NCBI GenBank assembly: GCA_964615425.1 | Contig: CAZTOB010000012.1 | Location: 1-14,558, forward strand | Length of the DNA stretch: 14,558 bases | Direction of reading: 5' to 3' | DNA from: CAYLVJ01 sp964615425 | GTDB taxonomy: Bacteria > Patescibacteriota > Minisyncoccia > Minisyncoccales > CAYTKG01 | Shown here: positions 6,486 to 13,651 of the stretch, in pieces | Numbering within the stretch: position 1 is the first letter of the stretch | How the letters are laid out: each line of letters opens with the position of its first letter | Notes under the pieces: model-generated | The model's input: the letters and a program-made list of their open reading frames with translations, nothing else | Database searches by the model: none | Told to the model about the DNA's origin: nothing | Made by a program: the position numbers and the translations under genes

Positions 6486-7208
6486 TTATCTTTTTGCCCC
6501 CTCGGGGGCAATAAGACTACCTACTTCTTTCCCGGCCAAGACATTTTCCAAACATCCTGGTTTTTTAAGGTTGCAGATTATTATGGGAAGCTTTTCATTC
6601 ATACAAACGGTCACAGCCGTTTTATCCATCACCCTTATATCTTTGTTTATAGCCTCCAGGTAGGTCAACCGATCAAGCAGCTTGGCATCTTCGTATTCTT
6701 TGGGATCTTTTGAATAAATCCCGTCCACCTTGGTCGCCTTGACCAAAACATCGGCGCCAAGCTCTAGGGCTCTAAGAGCTGCTGCTGTGTCGGTTGTAAA
6801 GAAAGGATGTCCCGTTCCGGCCCCGACAATCACGATGTAACCTTTTTGAAGCTGGTGTAGGGCCCTTTTACGGCTGTAACGCTCAGCCAAAGGAGACATA
6901 TTTAAAGAAGTGTGAAGCCGGCTTGAAATTCCCGCCTGCTCCAAGGCGTCCCTTAGAGCCAGGCAGTTCATAACGGTGCCGATCATCCCCACTTCGTCAG
7001 CCGTCACCCTGTTGATCCCTTCTTTAACGTGCTCAGCCCCCCGCCAGAGGTTCCCTCCTCCCATTACAATTACAAGCTGATATCCCTCATCTTTTATTCC
7101 TTTGAGTCTTCGAGCAACCTTTCTGGCCTCCTTAAAGCTAATTCCAAAATCACCCGAGTCAAGCAACGCCTCTCCCCCTATTTTTATCATTGCTCTTTTG
7201 ATTTTCAT
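6486..7208 (-). CDS. pyrH: UMP kinase
   Basis: Amino-acid-kinase-fold enzyme that phosphorylates UMP to UDP, an essential step of pyrimidine nucleotide synthesis. Length 240 residues, as expected for bacterial PyrH. Seen motifs are the N-terminal KIGGEAL (9-15), the GGGNLWRG loop (50-57), DEVGMIGTVMN (71-81), the UMP-site segment GAGTGHPFFTTDTAAALRAL (129-148), and KATKVDGIYSKDP (157-169). The protein is full length with no missing key region. The ATG has no SD and follows an AT-rich stretch. The HAD-like gene ends 38 bases upstream on the same strand and a terminator follows, so the two are probably one transcription unit. In many bacteria pyrH sits beside tsf and frr; that context is absent here. 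Confidence 0.97.
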   Translation of the reverse strand: MKIKRAMIKIGGEALLDSGDFGISFKEARKVARRLKGIKDEGYQLVIVMGGGNLWRGAEHVKEGINRVTADEVGMIGTVMNCLALRDALEQAGISSRLHTSLNMSPLAERYSRKRALHQLQKGYIVIVGAGTGHPFFTTDTAAALRALELGADVLVKATKVDGIYSKDPKEYEDAKLLDRLTYLEAINKDIRVMDKTAVTVCMNEKLPIIICNLKKPGCLENVLAGKEVGSLIAPEGAKR

Positions 7209-7246
7209 TAACTAAATTTAACAAAACTTTTTAAAGAAGACAAAAA

Positions 7247-7861
7247 TTAGTCAAGATTAAGATATTTTTTTACTCTTTTTAAAGAGTCGTTAATTTCTTC
7301 TTCGTCAAAACGCACCGCCTGCCAACCGACTCTTCTGGCTCCCTCAATATTTCGAGGGGTGTCGTCAATAAAAAGAATCTCTTCGGAAGACACTCCGACC
7401 TGCTTTTGAGCAAAGCGGTAAATACCCTTTTCAGGCTTAATAAGTCCGATATCACAGGACTTAACAACCAAGTTGTACTCAAGGGGGGGTATAAAACCGG
7501 CTTTGAAGGTGTGTTCGTACCAGTTTTTGTAAACGTTGGTTAAAAGACCGACCGGGTATTTCTTTGAAACCCTTTGGGCTAATTCGTGAGTTTCTCTTAT
7601 TAAAGACAGGTGGCTCATCCAAAACTCTCTTAAGTTAAAACTTGAGGGGGAATCAATGTTTAATTCTTCTTTGTACTTCAACCAAAGCTTATCAGGAGCA
7701 ATTTCTCCCTTGCAGGCAGCAGGGTCATACTTTTTAAAAACCTTCTTCATATCCTTCTCCCTCTTCTCATGCTTTTTGGCTAGCTTATCCAAAGCAGAGC
7801 GAAAGGAGAAAAAAACCCCTCCGATATCAAAAAATACGAATTTTATTTCTTTCTCTCTCAT
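7247..7861 (-). CDS. HAD-superfamily hydrolase (HAD-IA, DxGG variant)
   Basis: The 204-residue protein has the HAD core with an alpha-helical cap between motifs I and II. Motif I is FFDIGGV (10-16) with the nucleophile Asp12; motif II is LLTNV (106-110, Thr108); the motif III lysine lies in LIKPEKGIY (Lys142); and motif IV is FIDDTPRNIEGA (164-175), whose Asp166 and Asp167 bind Mg. The second Asp of the common DxD motif is replaced by Gly14. This is seen in the DLGNV/DLGGV branch that includes YihX, a glucose-1-phosphate phosphatase, so it does not rule out activity. The start is the first ATG of the frame, with AAGGA a few bases upstream. It precedes pyrH by 38 bases. A small-molecule phosphatase is likely; the substrate is unknown. 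Confidence 0.9.
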   Translation of the reverse strand: MREKEIKFVFFDIGGVFFSFRSALDKLAKKHEKREKDMKKVFKKYDPAACKGEIAPDKLWLKYKEELNIDSPSSFNLREFWMSHLSLIRETHELAQRVSKKYPVGLLTNVYKNWYEHTFKAGFIPPLEYNLVVKSCDIGLIKPEKGIYRFAQKQVGVSSEEILFIDDTPRNIEGARRVGWQAVRFDEEEINDSLKRVKKYLNLD

Positions 7862-7909
7862 AATTCATCCTTGCTTATTTCTCCTCAAAAATCAAGAAAA
7901 GTTTTTTCT

Positions 7910-7947
7910 CTTAAAGAACAAAGGCGCCCTTTAAAAGGCGCCTTTGT
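7910..7947 (-). terminator. intrinsic terminator after the 513-residue secreted protein
   Basis: Perfect 11 bp stem ACAAAGGCGCC / GGCGCCTTTGT (7918-7928 with 7937-7947), eight-base loop, then TCTTT on the minus strand. It lies 23 bases past the stop at 7971 and separates the secreted-protein cluster from the HAD-pyrH unit. Confidence 0.85.
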
Positions 7948-7970
7948 TTCATACACTTAAAACAGCTGAT

Positions 7971-9512
7971 TCAGTTTTCTTGACACTCTCCGTTGATGCA
8001 CTCGCAGGAAGTCTCCGGCTTGGGAGATATAACCTGCGGACAAACAGGATTGTCGGGGCAATTTATCTCGGTCTCCCCTTCATTGACACATTCCCACTGC
8101 GCCCCCGCATTTTCAGAACAACAGTTTGTACTAACCCACCGACACTCATCGTCCTCGCTGCAGCTTGTCACCACTCCTCCCTCCTCTTCTTCGATAAAAT
8201 GAGCAGCCAGCATCGAATCTTCATTTATGGTAAAGGTGCATTCCTTTTCGTATTGATCACACTCCTGCCCGTCGCCTTCTCTTTCCCATAATTGAAATTC
8301 AAACCCCGAATCCGAAACTCCTTCAACAGTAACTTCTTCCCCTGCCGCGTGAAGATAATTTCCCGGTACCGGAAGAGTGGTTCCTCCGTCCATCGCTGTT
8401 ATTTCCAACTTAACTTCTTCTCCGTCTTTGCCTTCTTGCGGGCCTTGAGGCGTTCCCGGTTCTTCAGATCCCCCCGGCTCCTCGGGCATTCCCGGCCCGC
8501 CAGATGACCCCGGTTCTTCAGATCCCCCCGGCTCCTCGGGCATTCCCGGCCCGCCAGGCATTTCTCCTTCAATTATTTCCCGGACCCTGTTATGGATTCT
8601 CTCTCTTATGTTTTGAGGAACTTGTTCCGGAAGGGAAACTTCTTCTGAAACATCGTTCATAGCGTTTTTTCCGCGAAGAGCTCGAACCGCTTCTTCATGT
8701 CCTTTAACAGAAACCACCATCGCCTCTTCTATAGATGATTTCGCTTCCTCGGGAACTCTTTCGTAAACATCGGCTAAAACTTCCAGGTGAGCACCGGTTG
8801 CTTTTCCCACCAATTGTTCCACAGTAGTTGTATTTTTGCCCTGCCCTTTAGCGATATCGGAGATTTCTTCTCCGAACCTGTATTGATTCTCGAACTCTTC
8901 TACTGCCTCCCTCATCCTAAGAACATCCCCCTCTTCAGATTCTTTCCTGGTTCTCTCCAGCCTGGATTCCGCAGCTTTCAAATTAATCCTGGTCGCCTCT
9001 TCCGGATTCTCTTCAGCCAAGACCTTTAAGGCTTCCTGCTGGCCGGTCATCGACACCGTTCTAGCCCTTTCTATTCCCTCTTTCGCCTCCTCGGGAACCT
9101 TTCCTAAAACAGCATCCAAAACTTCCAGGTGTTTAGTAGAAACTTCCGCTACTGTCTTAGTAGCCTCTCCTGTCTCTTCTCCCTTGCTTTTTGCATTTTT
9201 GATTCTACCCAAAGCTGTTTGGAGGTGTTTTTCGTATCTTTCCAAAGCTCCTTGAGCTTCTTCCGGCTTGTTTTCGTCAACCATGGCCCTTGCTTCAGCT
9301 ATTCTTTTTCCAGCCAAATTCGCTAGTTTTTTAGCTTTGTTCGAATTACCGAAAGTCAAGAAAAGCCCTACGTTTTCAAAAAATGTTTCGAAAACGTAAA
9401 AAGGACTATCGGGAGTTAAACCCGGCTTTGGAAGCTCTATCTCTTGAGCTGAAACGGTAAGAGTAAAGCCGAAAAGAATCAAACACGCTAAAACCAATAT
9501 TGTCTTTTTCAT
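7971..9512 (-). CDS. secreted multidomain protein: DUF5667-like helices, InlB-like repeat, cysteine-rich tail
   Basis: A signal peptide (residues 1-22, cut after VSA) leads a 513-residue exported protein. Residues 28-105 match the DUF5667 pattern: PGLTPDSPFYVFETFFENV, then long helices with AGKRIAEARAMVDENKPEEA. Two related helical units follow, 121-165 and 234-279, sharing HLEVL and VPEEAK. Then comes a Gly/Pro/Glu linker (319-355) with an 18-residue tandem repeat. Residues 366-440 resemble a divergent InlB B-repeat (AMDGGTTLPVPGNY, GFEFQLWE, CTFTINEDSMLAAHF). The tail, 450-511, holds ten cysteines, probably disulfide-bonded or metal-binding. No LPXTG or C-terminal membrane helix is seen, so how it stays at the cell is open. 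It has its own promoter 108 bases after the four-gene group. Role probably adhesive or structural; this is inference. Confidence 0.85.
   Translation of the reverse strand: MKKTILVLACLILFGFTLTVSAQEIELPKPGLTPDSPFYVFETFFENVGLFLTFGNSNKAKKLANLAGKRIAEARAMVDENKPEEAQGALERYEKHLQTALGRIKNAKSKGEETGEATKTVAEVSTKHLEVLDAVLGKVPEEAKEGIERARTVSMTGQQEALKVLAEENPEEATRINLKAAESRLERTRKESEEGDVLRMREAVEEFENQYRFGEEISDIAKGQGKNTTTVEQLVGKATGAHLEVLADVYERVPEEAKSSIEEAMVVSVKGHEEAVRALRGKNAMNDVSEEVSLPEQVPQNIRERIHNRVREIIEGEMPGGPGMPEEPGGSEEPGSSGGPGMPEEPGGSEEPGTPQGPQEGKDGEEVKLEITAMDGGTTLPVPGNYLHAAGEEVTVEGVSDSGFEFQLWEREGDGQECDQYEKECTFTINEDSMLAAHFIEEEEGGVVTSCSEDDECRWVSTNCCSENAGAQWECVNEGETEINCPDNPVCPQVISPKPETSCECINGECQEN
8455..8557. repeat. 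54-base in-frame tandem repeat in the secreted-protein linker
   Basis: Two identical 49-base blocks (8455-8503 and 8509-8557) lie at a period of 54 bases, encoding an 18-residue Gly/Pro/Glu unit (GGPGMPEEPGGSEEPG plus two residues). Identity at the DNA level points to recent duplication or slippage. The array stays in frame and lengthens the flexible linker. Confidence 0.9.
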
Positions 9513-9555
9513 AGTTTGTAGCTTATTTTAATAATTCTCCCCGACCTTTTTACTT

Positions 9556-9583
9556 ATTATATTATATTTTCTCAAGCTTTCAA
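9556..9583 (-). promoter_or_regulatory. sigma70 promoter of the DUF5667-like protein gene
   Basis: TTGAAA (9578-9583) and a perfect TATAAT (9556-9561) on the minus strand, 16 bases apart. A second TATAAT overlaps it at 9561-9566. Start near 9549, giving a leader of about 37 bases without a usable SD. The upstream gene has only a weak hairpin at its end, so read-through is also possible. Confidence 0.65.
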
Positions 9584-9620
9584 ACTAAATTCAAGGCTTT
9601 TAAGCCGGGGGTGCTTTAGT

Positions 9621-10379
9621 CTATTGGCCCGGATTTATAAAGTTAATCTTCCATTCTTTTTCTTCTTGTTCGAGCTCAAACTTCCAACGCATTTGAAGAT
9701 CTTCGCCCCAATAACCCATAACAATAACTTCCGCTTCTTCCCCCATAACGTCTTCCTCCTCAAATTCGATCTCTGTGGGGCCTTCTTGAATACCGTAGGC
9801 ATTGGGAATAAAAGCGGGAGAGGTAAACTCCTCCGAGTAAGAAGAGGTCATAAGATTTTCAGCTCTTTCGTAGTCAATATTCGACCCCGAGAGAGTTCCA
9901 AGAGTGGAGAACATAAAATCTCTGACTACCTCCCCGGGAGCTGCCGGACCTCCCAGCTCGTGAAGACACGTTATCTCGCTGATCATCCAAGAGCCACCTT
10001 CCGCCGAAACAACTTTGAACTCCCACATTTCCTGCCACTCTCCTCCGTATTCGGCCTCGACTAAAACTTCCCACCCACCCGTTTCTTTGCTGCGTTCAAC
10101 TGATTCCACCCTGACTTTTTCCGGCCCGTCCTGAATACAATAACTTTCCGGTACAAAGGCGGGGTCGGTAAATTGCGACCTCAAGTTCGGAGCAAGAATT
10201 TCTCTGGCTTCATCGTAGTCAACCTCGGATCCCGAAAGGCTTCCAAGTGTAAAGTTCATGTACTTAGATGCCAACGCAGCGACCTGGTCTTCAGGAGTGG
10301 GCTCATCAGGCTTGAGGAGGAAATAAGAAGCGGCAAGAATCAGAAGAAAAACAGGAATTATAATCAAAATCTTTTTCAT
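9621..10379 (-). CDS. anchored protein with two copies of an unrecognised domain
   Basis: The 252-residue product begins MKK followed by a hydrophobic helix (5-22) that acts as a signal anchor or uncleaved signal. The rest is two copies of one domain of about 100 residues. Copy 1 (about 31-136) has TLGSLSGSEVDYDEA, SQFTDPAFVPESYCIQDGPE and MWEFKV. Copy 2 (about 149-247) has TLGTLSGSNIDYERA, EEFTSPAFIPNAYGIQEGPT and RWKFEL. The pattern of helices and then a twisted sheet ending in a Trp-rich strand resembles NTF2-like (DUF4878-type) lumazine-binding folds; that assignment is a guess from pattern. Cys81 and Cys138 occur only in copy 1. It starts 15 bases after the preceding gene's stop and has no SD. 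Acidic and probably extracytoplasmic. No family is firmly recognised. Confidence 0.78.
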   Translation of the reverse strand: MKKILIIIPVFLLILAASYFLLKPDEPTPEDQVAALASKYMNFTLGSLSGSEVDYDEAREILAPNLRSQFTDPAFVPESYCIQDGPEKVRVESVERSKETGGWEVLVEAEYGGEWQEMWEFKVVSAEGGSWMISEITCLHELGGPAAPGEVVRDFMFSTLGTLSGSNIDYERAENLMTSSYSEEFTSPAFIPNAYGIQEGPTEIEFEEEDVMGEEAEVIVMGYWGEDLQMRWKFELEQEEKEWKINFINPGQ

Positions 10380-10394
10380 ATTTTTTTGTATTAA

Positions 10395-11333
10395 TTATTT
10401 AGCGCAGAACCAAACAAACCCTACTTCACCATTTTCTTCGAAGCACTCTTCCTTGCGGCAGTCGTAACCTTCAGCCCGGTAGGAATCAACCAGCTCCAAC
10501 TCTTCTTCGGATAAATAATGATAATTTTCATATTGCTTTTCACACGTCCACTCCACGCTTGTCACCTCGGGCTGAGCATGAATATTACCTCCACTTTTCG
10601 TATCAATGACGTCATAGGGCATAGGGTAGCAGGTGTAGCCTTCATTTTCCAAGGTTAAAACCTGCTCCGGTAATCTGGCGGGATCCCAGTTTTTTCTGGC
10701 TACCAAGGTAACCTCGATATAATCCCGGTCAAGAAAAGACACCATATCTTTTAAGGGTTCCACAACTCCGTCTAAAAGAAGACTGCATTCTTCTCCGGAA
10801 AAAACCACTTCCGTCTCGTCAAAGGCAAAGCTTTCCTTCATTTTCTCAAAAACATCGTATTGTTTTTTTTCTCTCATGTCGCTGTAAGTACAGTAAAGTC
10901 CGGCTCCTTCCTCTTCGTTTAGAGTATAGACAGCCTCCCAAACGGAGTCCTCCTTTTCCGTAAAAAGATAAACAGCCTCCCTGCCGCCAAGTTCATCTTT
11001 TTCCCTTTCTAGAACCTCTGTGCTGTCTGGGTCGGTTTCTAGAAGCCAGTCAATGAATTCTTCTAAGCTTTGAGATTGACCTTCTTCGTTCAAAAGAACG
11101 TTGGCAAACCCGTAAGCGTAGCACCTTACTTTTTCATCCGGACTTAAGAATGTCCTACCCGCGTTGTTTGTTTCTTCCTCGCCAAGCTGCCAATCGGGAT
11201 GATACCTCAAGGAAAATTGATACCTGGCGTTTTCATAGGTTTTCCATTCTTTCGGCGCTAAAAAATGTTGAAAGAGAAAAAGAAAAGCAACTCCGGCGAT
11301 AATAATTGACACTACGTAGATAATTTTTTTCAC
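10395..11333 (-). CDS. anchored extracytoplasmic protein, DUF1795/PsbP-like N-domain and cysteine repeats
   Basis: The 312-residue product has an N-terminal hydrophobic helix (4-25) and then KTYENARYQFSLRYHPDW (31-48). That is the opening typical of PsbP / DUF1795 (DcrB-like) domains, which bind unknown ligands outside the cytoplasm. The domain runs to about 170 (KMKESFAF). The remainder has two short cysteine units of similar form: 221-266, with EGYTC and ending in EWTCEK, and 276-312, with EGYDC and ending in WFCAK. Eight cysteines in all (71, 148, 183, 235, 264, 292, 297, 310) suggest four disulfides. The start codon is GTG with no SD, 11 bases after the preceding stop. It is the third gene of the tight minus-strand group. 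Role unknown. Confidence 0.78.
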   Translation of the reverse strand: MKKIIYVVSIIIAGVAFLFLFQHFLAPKEWKTYENARYQFSLRYHPDWQLGEEETNNAGRTFLSPDEKVRCYAYGFANVLLNEEGQSQSLEEFIDWLLETDPDSTEVLEREKDELGGREAVYLFTEKEDSVWEAVYTLNEEEGAGLYCTYSDMREKKQYDVFEKMKESFAFDETEVVFSGEECSLLLDGVVEPLKDMVSFLDRDYIEVTLVARKNWDPARLPEQVLTLENEGYTCYPMPYDVIDTKSGGNIHAQPEVTSVEWTCEKQYENYHYLSEEELELVDSYRAEGYDCRKEECFEENGEVGFVWFCAK

Positions 11334-11344
11334 AGAGAAAAATT

Positions 11345-11773
11345 TTAAATTTGAGGACCTTTGGTCAGGGGTTCAACCTCCAACTGCTGAAGAAATTCAG
11401 AAGCTGAAATTTCCCAACTTACAAAAGAATCGACAACCTCTTTTGCAGCGGTGATTTTTACCTTTTCACCGTCTTCAAAGTTACAATGTACAATGAACCT
11501 TTTGACATCGGGGTTGGATTTACCGGCAACCGAGAAGATGTACCCCCACACACCGTAAAGATCATCGTCTTCTTCCAAGAAATCAACCGGTTGATGATAT
11601 TCTATAACAACCTCTTCGTCGCTTATTCTCACCTTGTCCGCCCGGACTTCTTCATCCGTAAGCTCTTTTATCACGGCTTCTTCTTCGGGAGAAGGCCTGT
11701 ATCTTGAAAAATAAAGAATCCCCACCCCTCCAACCACTAGGATTATTAGTATTGTTAGTAGTTTTTTCTTCAT
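11345..11773 (-). CDS. 142-residue single-helix membrane-anchored protein, function unknown
   Basis: I do not recognise this family. The N-terminus is KKK followed by a hydrophobic helix (about 5-23) and then a soluble part expected outside the membrane. That part is acidic, with EEEAVIKELTDEEVRADKV (30-48), a beta-rich middle containing VVIEYHQPVDF and YGVWGYIFSVAG (73-84), and a single cysteine (Cys97) in FIVHCNFEDGEKVKI. It ends in a helix with SASEFLQQLEVEP (123-135). The gene begins only three bases after the stop of the caspase-like gene, with no SD, so it must be co-transcribed and probably translated by re-initiation. Its position makes it a candidate partner of that protein; this is inference from spacing alone. 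Confidence 0.75.
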   Translation of the reverse strand: MKKKLLTILIILVVGGVGILYFSRYRPSPEEEAVIKELTDEEVRADKVRISDEEVVIEYHQPVDFLEEDDDLYGVWGYIFSVAGKSNPDVKRFIVHCNFEDGEKVKITAAKEVVDSFVSWEISASEFLQQLEVEPLTKGPQI

Positions 11774-11776
11774 ATT

Positions 11777-13117
11777 TTATTTATTCTCAAAGGGTCTTGT
11801 AAAACCCTCTAACTCTTCCGTGGGATAAAGTTTACCCTTGTGGCCGAAATAAACTCCTCCTTCTCTAACGGTTCTTTCTACTAATTTGGAATCATCTGCG
11901 GAAAAACAAGAAAAGTTAAGAAAAATGTCCTTCCCTAAAGAGTCGAAAAAATCCCACCCCATCTCACTTATCATTTCGTGAGCCCTTTTCTCTCCGTATA
12001 TTCTCTCCAAGTTGTCTTTCTTAGCCATCTTATACTGTGTCGGGAGATCACCAGAAGAAACCTCGTCTATCGAAGGTTTTCCCAGGTGGCCGAAATAAAA
12101 GATGGCGGGAGCGTCATCCTGAACCATGTACTCAAACGTTTCGCTTGAGTCCCTTGAATACACTACCTGGGGTTTGTACCCTAAAACCTCCGCCATATAT
12201 ATGGAGGCGATCGACTGTTTCATAACCCCCAGCCACTTTTCGCGATAATCGTCAACACTTTCTCCGTAAATAATGTACGCCGTTTTTCCCTGCCCCTGGT
12301 TTTCAGAAAACTCTGAAAGGTCAATCCCAAAAACTTCTTCTACGAGATCCATTTTTTCTTCTTTTGAAAGACCTTCCCCGACCCCAATCAAGGCCTTCTT
12401 TTTTTCGTCGCTTAGGTCCTTCTCAAACCTTTTTAAGATATCTTCTTTTTTAATGGGAGTATCAGAAGCTTTAGCGGCACAAGCCCACCTCATTTCCCCA
12501 AGCTCAACAACCTTGTCGGGGCAATAGCAATTACACTGCATTTGGCCGTAGCCCATCTCCATTTTACCGGTCCCGCCGAATACCTCCTTGCAGTAATTAT
12601 CACATGATCCGAATGTTTTGGTATGAACCTCAACTTTGTACTGAGTAGGAGCTGCAAAATAATTTATAGCGCCGTAAATGCATTGATTGCAAGTGTACTC
12701 AAGCGTTGCCGGCTCATCTCCGATATACATAGATCCATTATTGTGCTTTTCAAAACCTTGAAGGTTTACATATTGAGTCTTAAAATCTTGGAAAGACATA
12801 TTGCAATTCCCCGTGTTAGAGATGCAAACGCTTTCTTCCGGTTCTGTTTCACGAGAGTAACTAAAAAAAACGAGGGTGAAAGGGTTAATCGTGATCTCTC
12901 CCCTTCTTTCCATGTCCACATCCTGACATTCTCCCCCGTCGTGCACCGACCCCTCACAAGGAAAAGAAAACTCATTTTGGGTGACCTCCATATTAATATC
13001 GCTTCTGTACAGTTGATATTGGGGCACCTTTTCCGAAGCATTAATCGCCATTGCACACGAGAAAATAAAAAAAGCAGCTGAGACCGTAATGAAGACAAAA
13101 ATTGTTCTTTTCGTCAT
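11777..13117 (-). CDS. secreted cysteine-rich protein with a caspase-like (clan CD) peptidase domain
   Basis: A 446-residue exported protein. Residues 1-28 form a signal peptide with likely cleavage after AMA or INA. Residues 50-215 hold twelve cysteines (54, 64, 98, 105, 143, 146, 172, 176, 195, 197, 199, 213), including a CNCYC cluster. Residues 278-440 follow the order of the caspase-like fold: strand KTAYIIYG; a helix (291-313); strand KPQVVYS (315-321); a helix; strand APAIFYFGH ending in His344; a helical stretch; strand KDIFLNFSC ending in Cys404; a helix; and strand GGVYFGHKG (420-428). In clan CD peptidases (caspases, gingipains, CHAT, separase) His and Cys at these two strand ends form the dyad. 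The usual GHG is GHLG here. I assign the fold by pattern, so it may be inactive. First gene of the tight operon, with no SD. Confidence 0.75.
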   Translation of the reverse strand: MTKRTIFVFITVSAAFFIFSCAMAINASEKVPQYQLYRSDINMEVTQNEFSFPCEGSVHDGGECQDVDMERRGEITINPFTLVFFSYSRETEPEESVCISNTGNCNMSFQDFKTQYVNLQGFEKHNNGSMYIGDEPATLEYTCNQCIYGAINYFAAPTQYKVEVHTKTFGSCDNYCKEVFGGTGKMEMGYGQMQCNCYCPDKVVELGEMRWACAAKASDTPIKKEDILKRFEKDLSDEKKKALIGVGEGLSKEEKMDLVEEVFGIDLSEFSENQGQGKTAYIIYGESVDDYREKWLGVMKQSIASIYMAEVLGYKPQVVYSRDSSETFEYMVQDDAPAIFYFGHLGKPSIDEVSSGDLPTQYKMAKKDNLERIYGEKRAHEMISEMGWDFFDSLGKDIFLNFSCFSADDSKLVERTVREGGVYFGHKGKLYPTEELEGFTRPFENK

Positions 13118-13198
13118 AGTTGTAATTTTAATGACATAATTCGACCTTTGGTTTTAATAATTATAGTCTGGCTTATTTAAAAATTCCCTTTTTAGGGA

Positions 13199-13227
13199 AT
13201 TATATCACTCTTTTTTAAAACTATCTA
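13199..13227 (-). promoter_or_regulatory. extended -10 promoter of the secreted-protein operon
   Basis: TGATATAAT, an extended -10 box with perfect TATAAT at 13199-13204, preceded at 17 bp by TAGATA (13222-13227, four of six consensus bases). Start expected near 13192, about 75 bases before the ATG. The inverted repeat 13182-13201 overlaps the -10 and start site, where a repressor could bind; that is inference. Confidence 0.55.
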
Positions 13228-13362
13228 TTTTTCTCACTTTTATTTGTGTCATTTTTAATAAAAAACGGTTGAAATGCCAACTTTGACTTGTTTATCGTTT
13301 CTTCTTTGATTTTTTAGTTATGCCTTGCTATGCTTTTTTTCGTAAGATTTCTAACCCTTTTC

Positions 13363-13392
13363 TTGAAAAAGAGGGGCATCAAAGCTTATAAT
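13363..13392 (+). promoter_or_regulatory. sigma70 promoter of the mscS unit
   Basis: TTGAAA (13363-13368) and a perfect TATAAT (13387-13392) on the plus strand, 18 bp apart. Start expected near 13399, about 22 bases before the TTG of the small ORF at 13421. Confidence 0.65.
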
Positions 13393-13420
13393 TAATTTAA
13401 GTTAGTTTTTTTAATCCTTT

Positions 13421-13639
13421 TTGTATTGGCCTAAAGATTACTCTCCGAAAAACTTTGTTGGTTTAAAAGAAAGAAGTAAATTCTTATTTAAGGTTAGACT
13501 ACATGCGGAGGATAAAGATAAAGAAAACCAACAGACAGATTTTGCCAACTCTAATCTAGATATTATTAAGTTTATGATAGAATGGTTTAAGAAGTCTATA
13601 GAGAACCTGGAGAATCATAAAAAAATTAAAGAATTTTAA
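13421..13639 (+). CDS. 72-residue hypothetical protein upstream of mscS (TTG start)
   Basis: A frame open from 13415 gives 72 residues if read from TTG at 13421, the first possible start after a stop codon. The next in-frame ATG leaves only 21 residues. There is no SD, but a good promoter lies about 22 bases before the TTG, and the stop comes 12 bases before the mscS ATG, so the two would form one unit. The product is hydrophilic and basic at the start (WPKDYSPKNF, KERSKFLFKVR) and ends in a likely amphipathic helix, DIIKFMIEWFKKSIENLENH (47-66). No cysteine, no membrane segment, and no family recognised. Codon use fits the neighbouring real genes. It could instead be an untranslated leader of mscS. 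Confidence 0.45.
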   Translation: MYWPKDYSPKNFVGLKERSKFLFKVRLHAEDKDKENQQTDFANSNLDIIKFMIEWFKKSIENLENHKKIKEF

Positions 13640-13651
13640 CCCACCTACATT

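Larger units (their letters stand above)
13118..13420. promoter_or_regulatory. divergent intergenic region between the secreted-protein operon and the mscS unit
   Basis: This 303-base AT-rich stretch contains the start regions of both transcription units: a minus-strand promoter at 13199-13227 and a plus-strand promoter at 13363-13392. Between the minus promoter and the ATG at 13117 lies a 7 bp inverted repeat AATTCCC / GGGAATT (13182-13188 with 13195-13201), which overlaps the -10 box. A second TATAAT (13160-13165, minus strand) has no partner -35 box. Only very short frames (under 25 codons) occur and none has an SD. No RNA gene was recognised. Confidence 0.55.

Noticed and set aside
8455..8557. 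Possible CRISPR-like direct repeats
   Set aside because: Only two units with a five-base spacer, in frame and encoding a Gly/Pro/Glu linker of a real gene.
9624..10064. 146-codon plus-strand ORF
   Set aside because: Shadow of the duplicated-domain gene; composition is unlike a protein, and the minus frame shows clear domain repeats.
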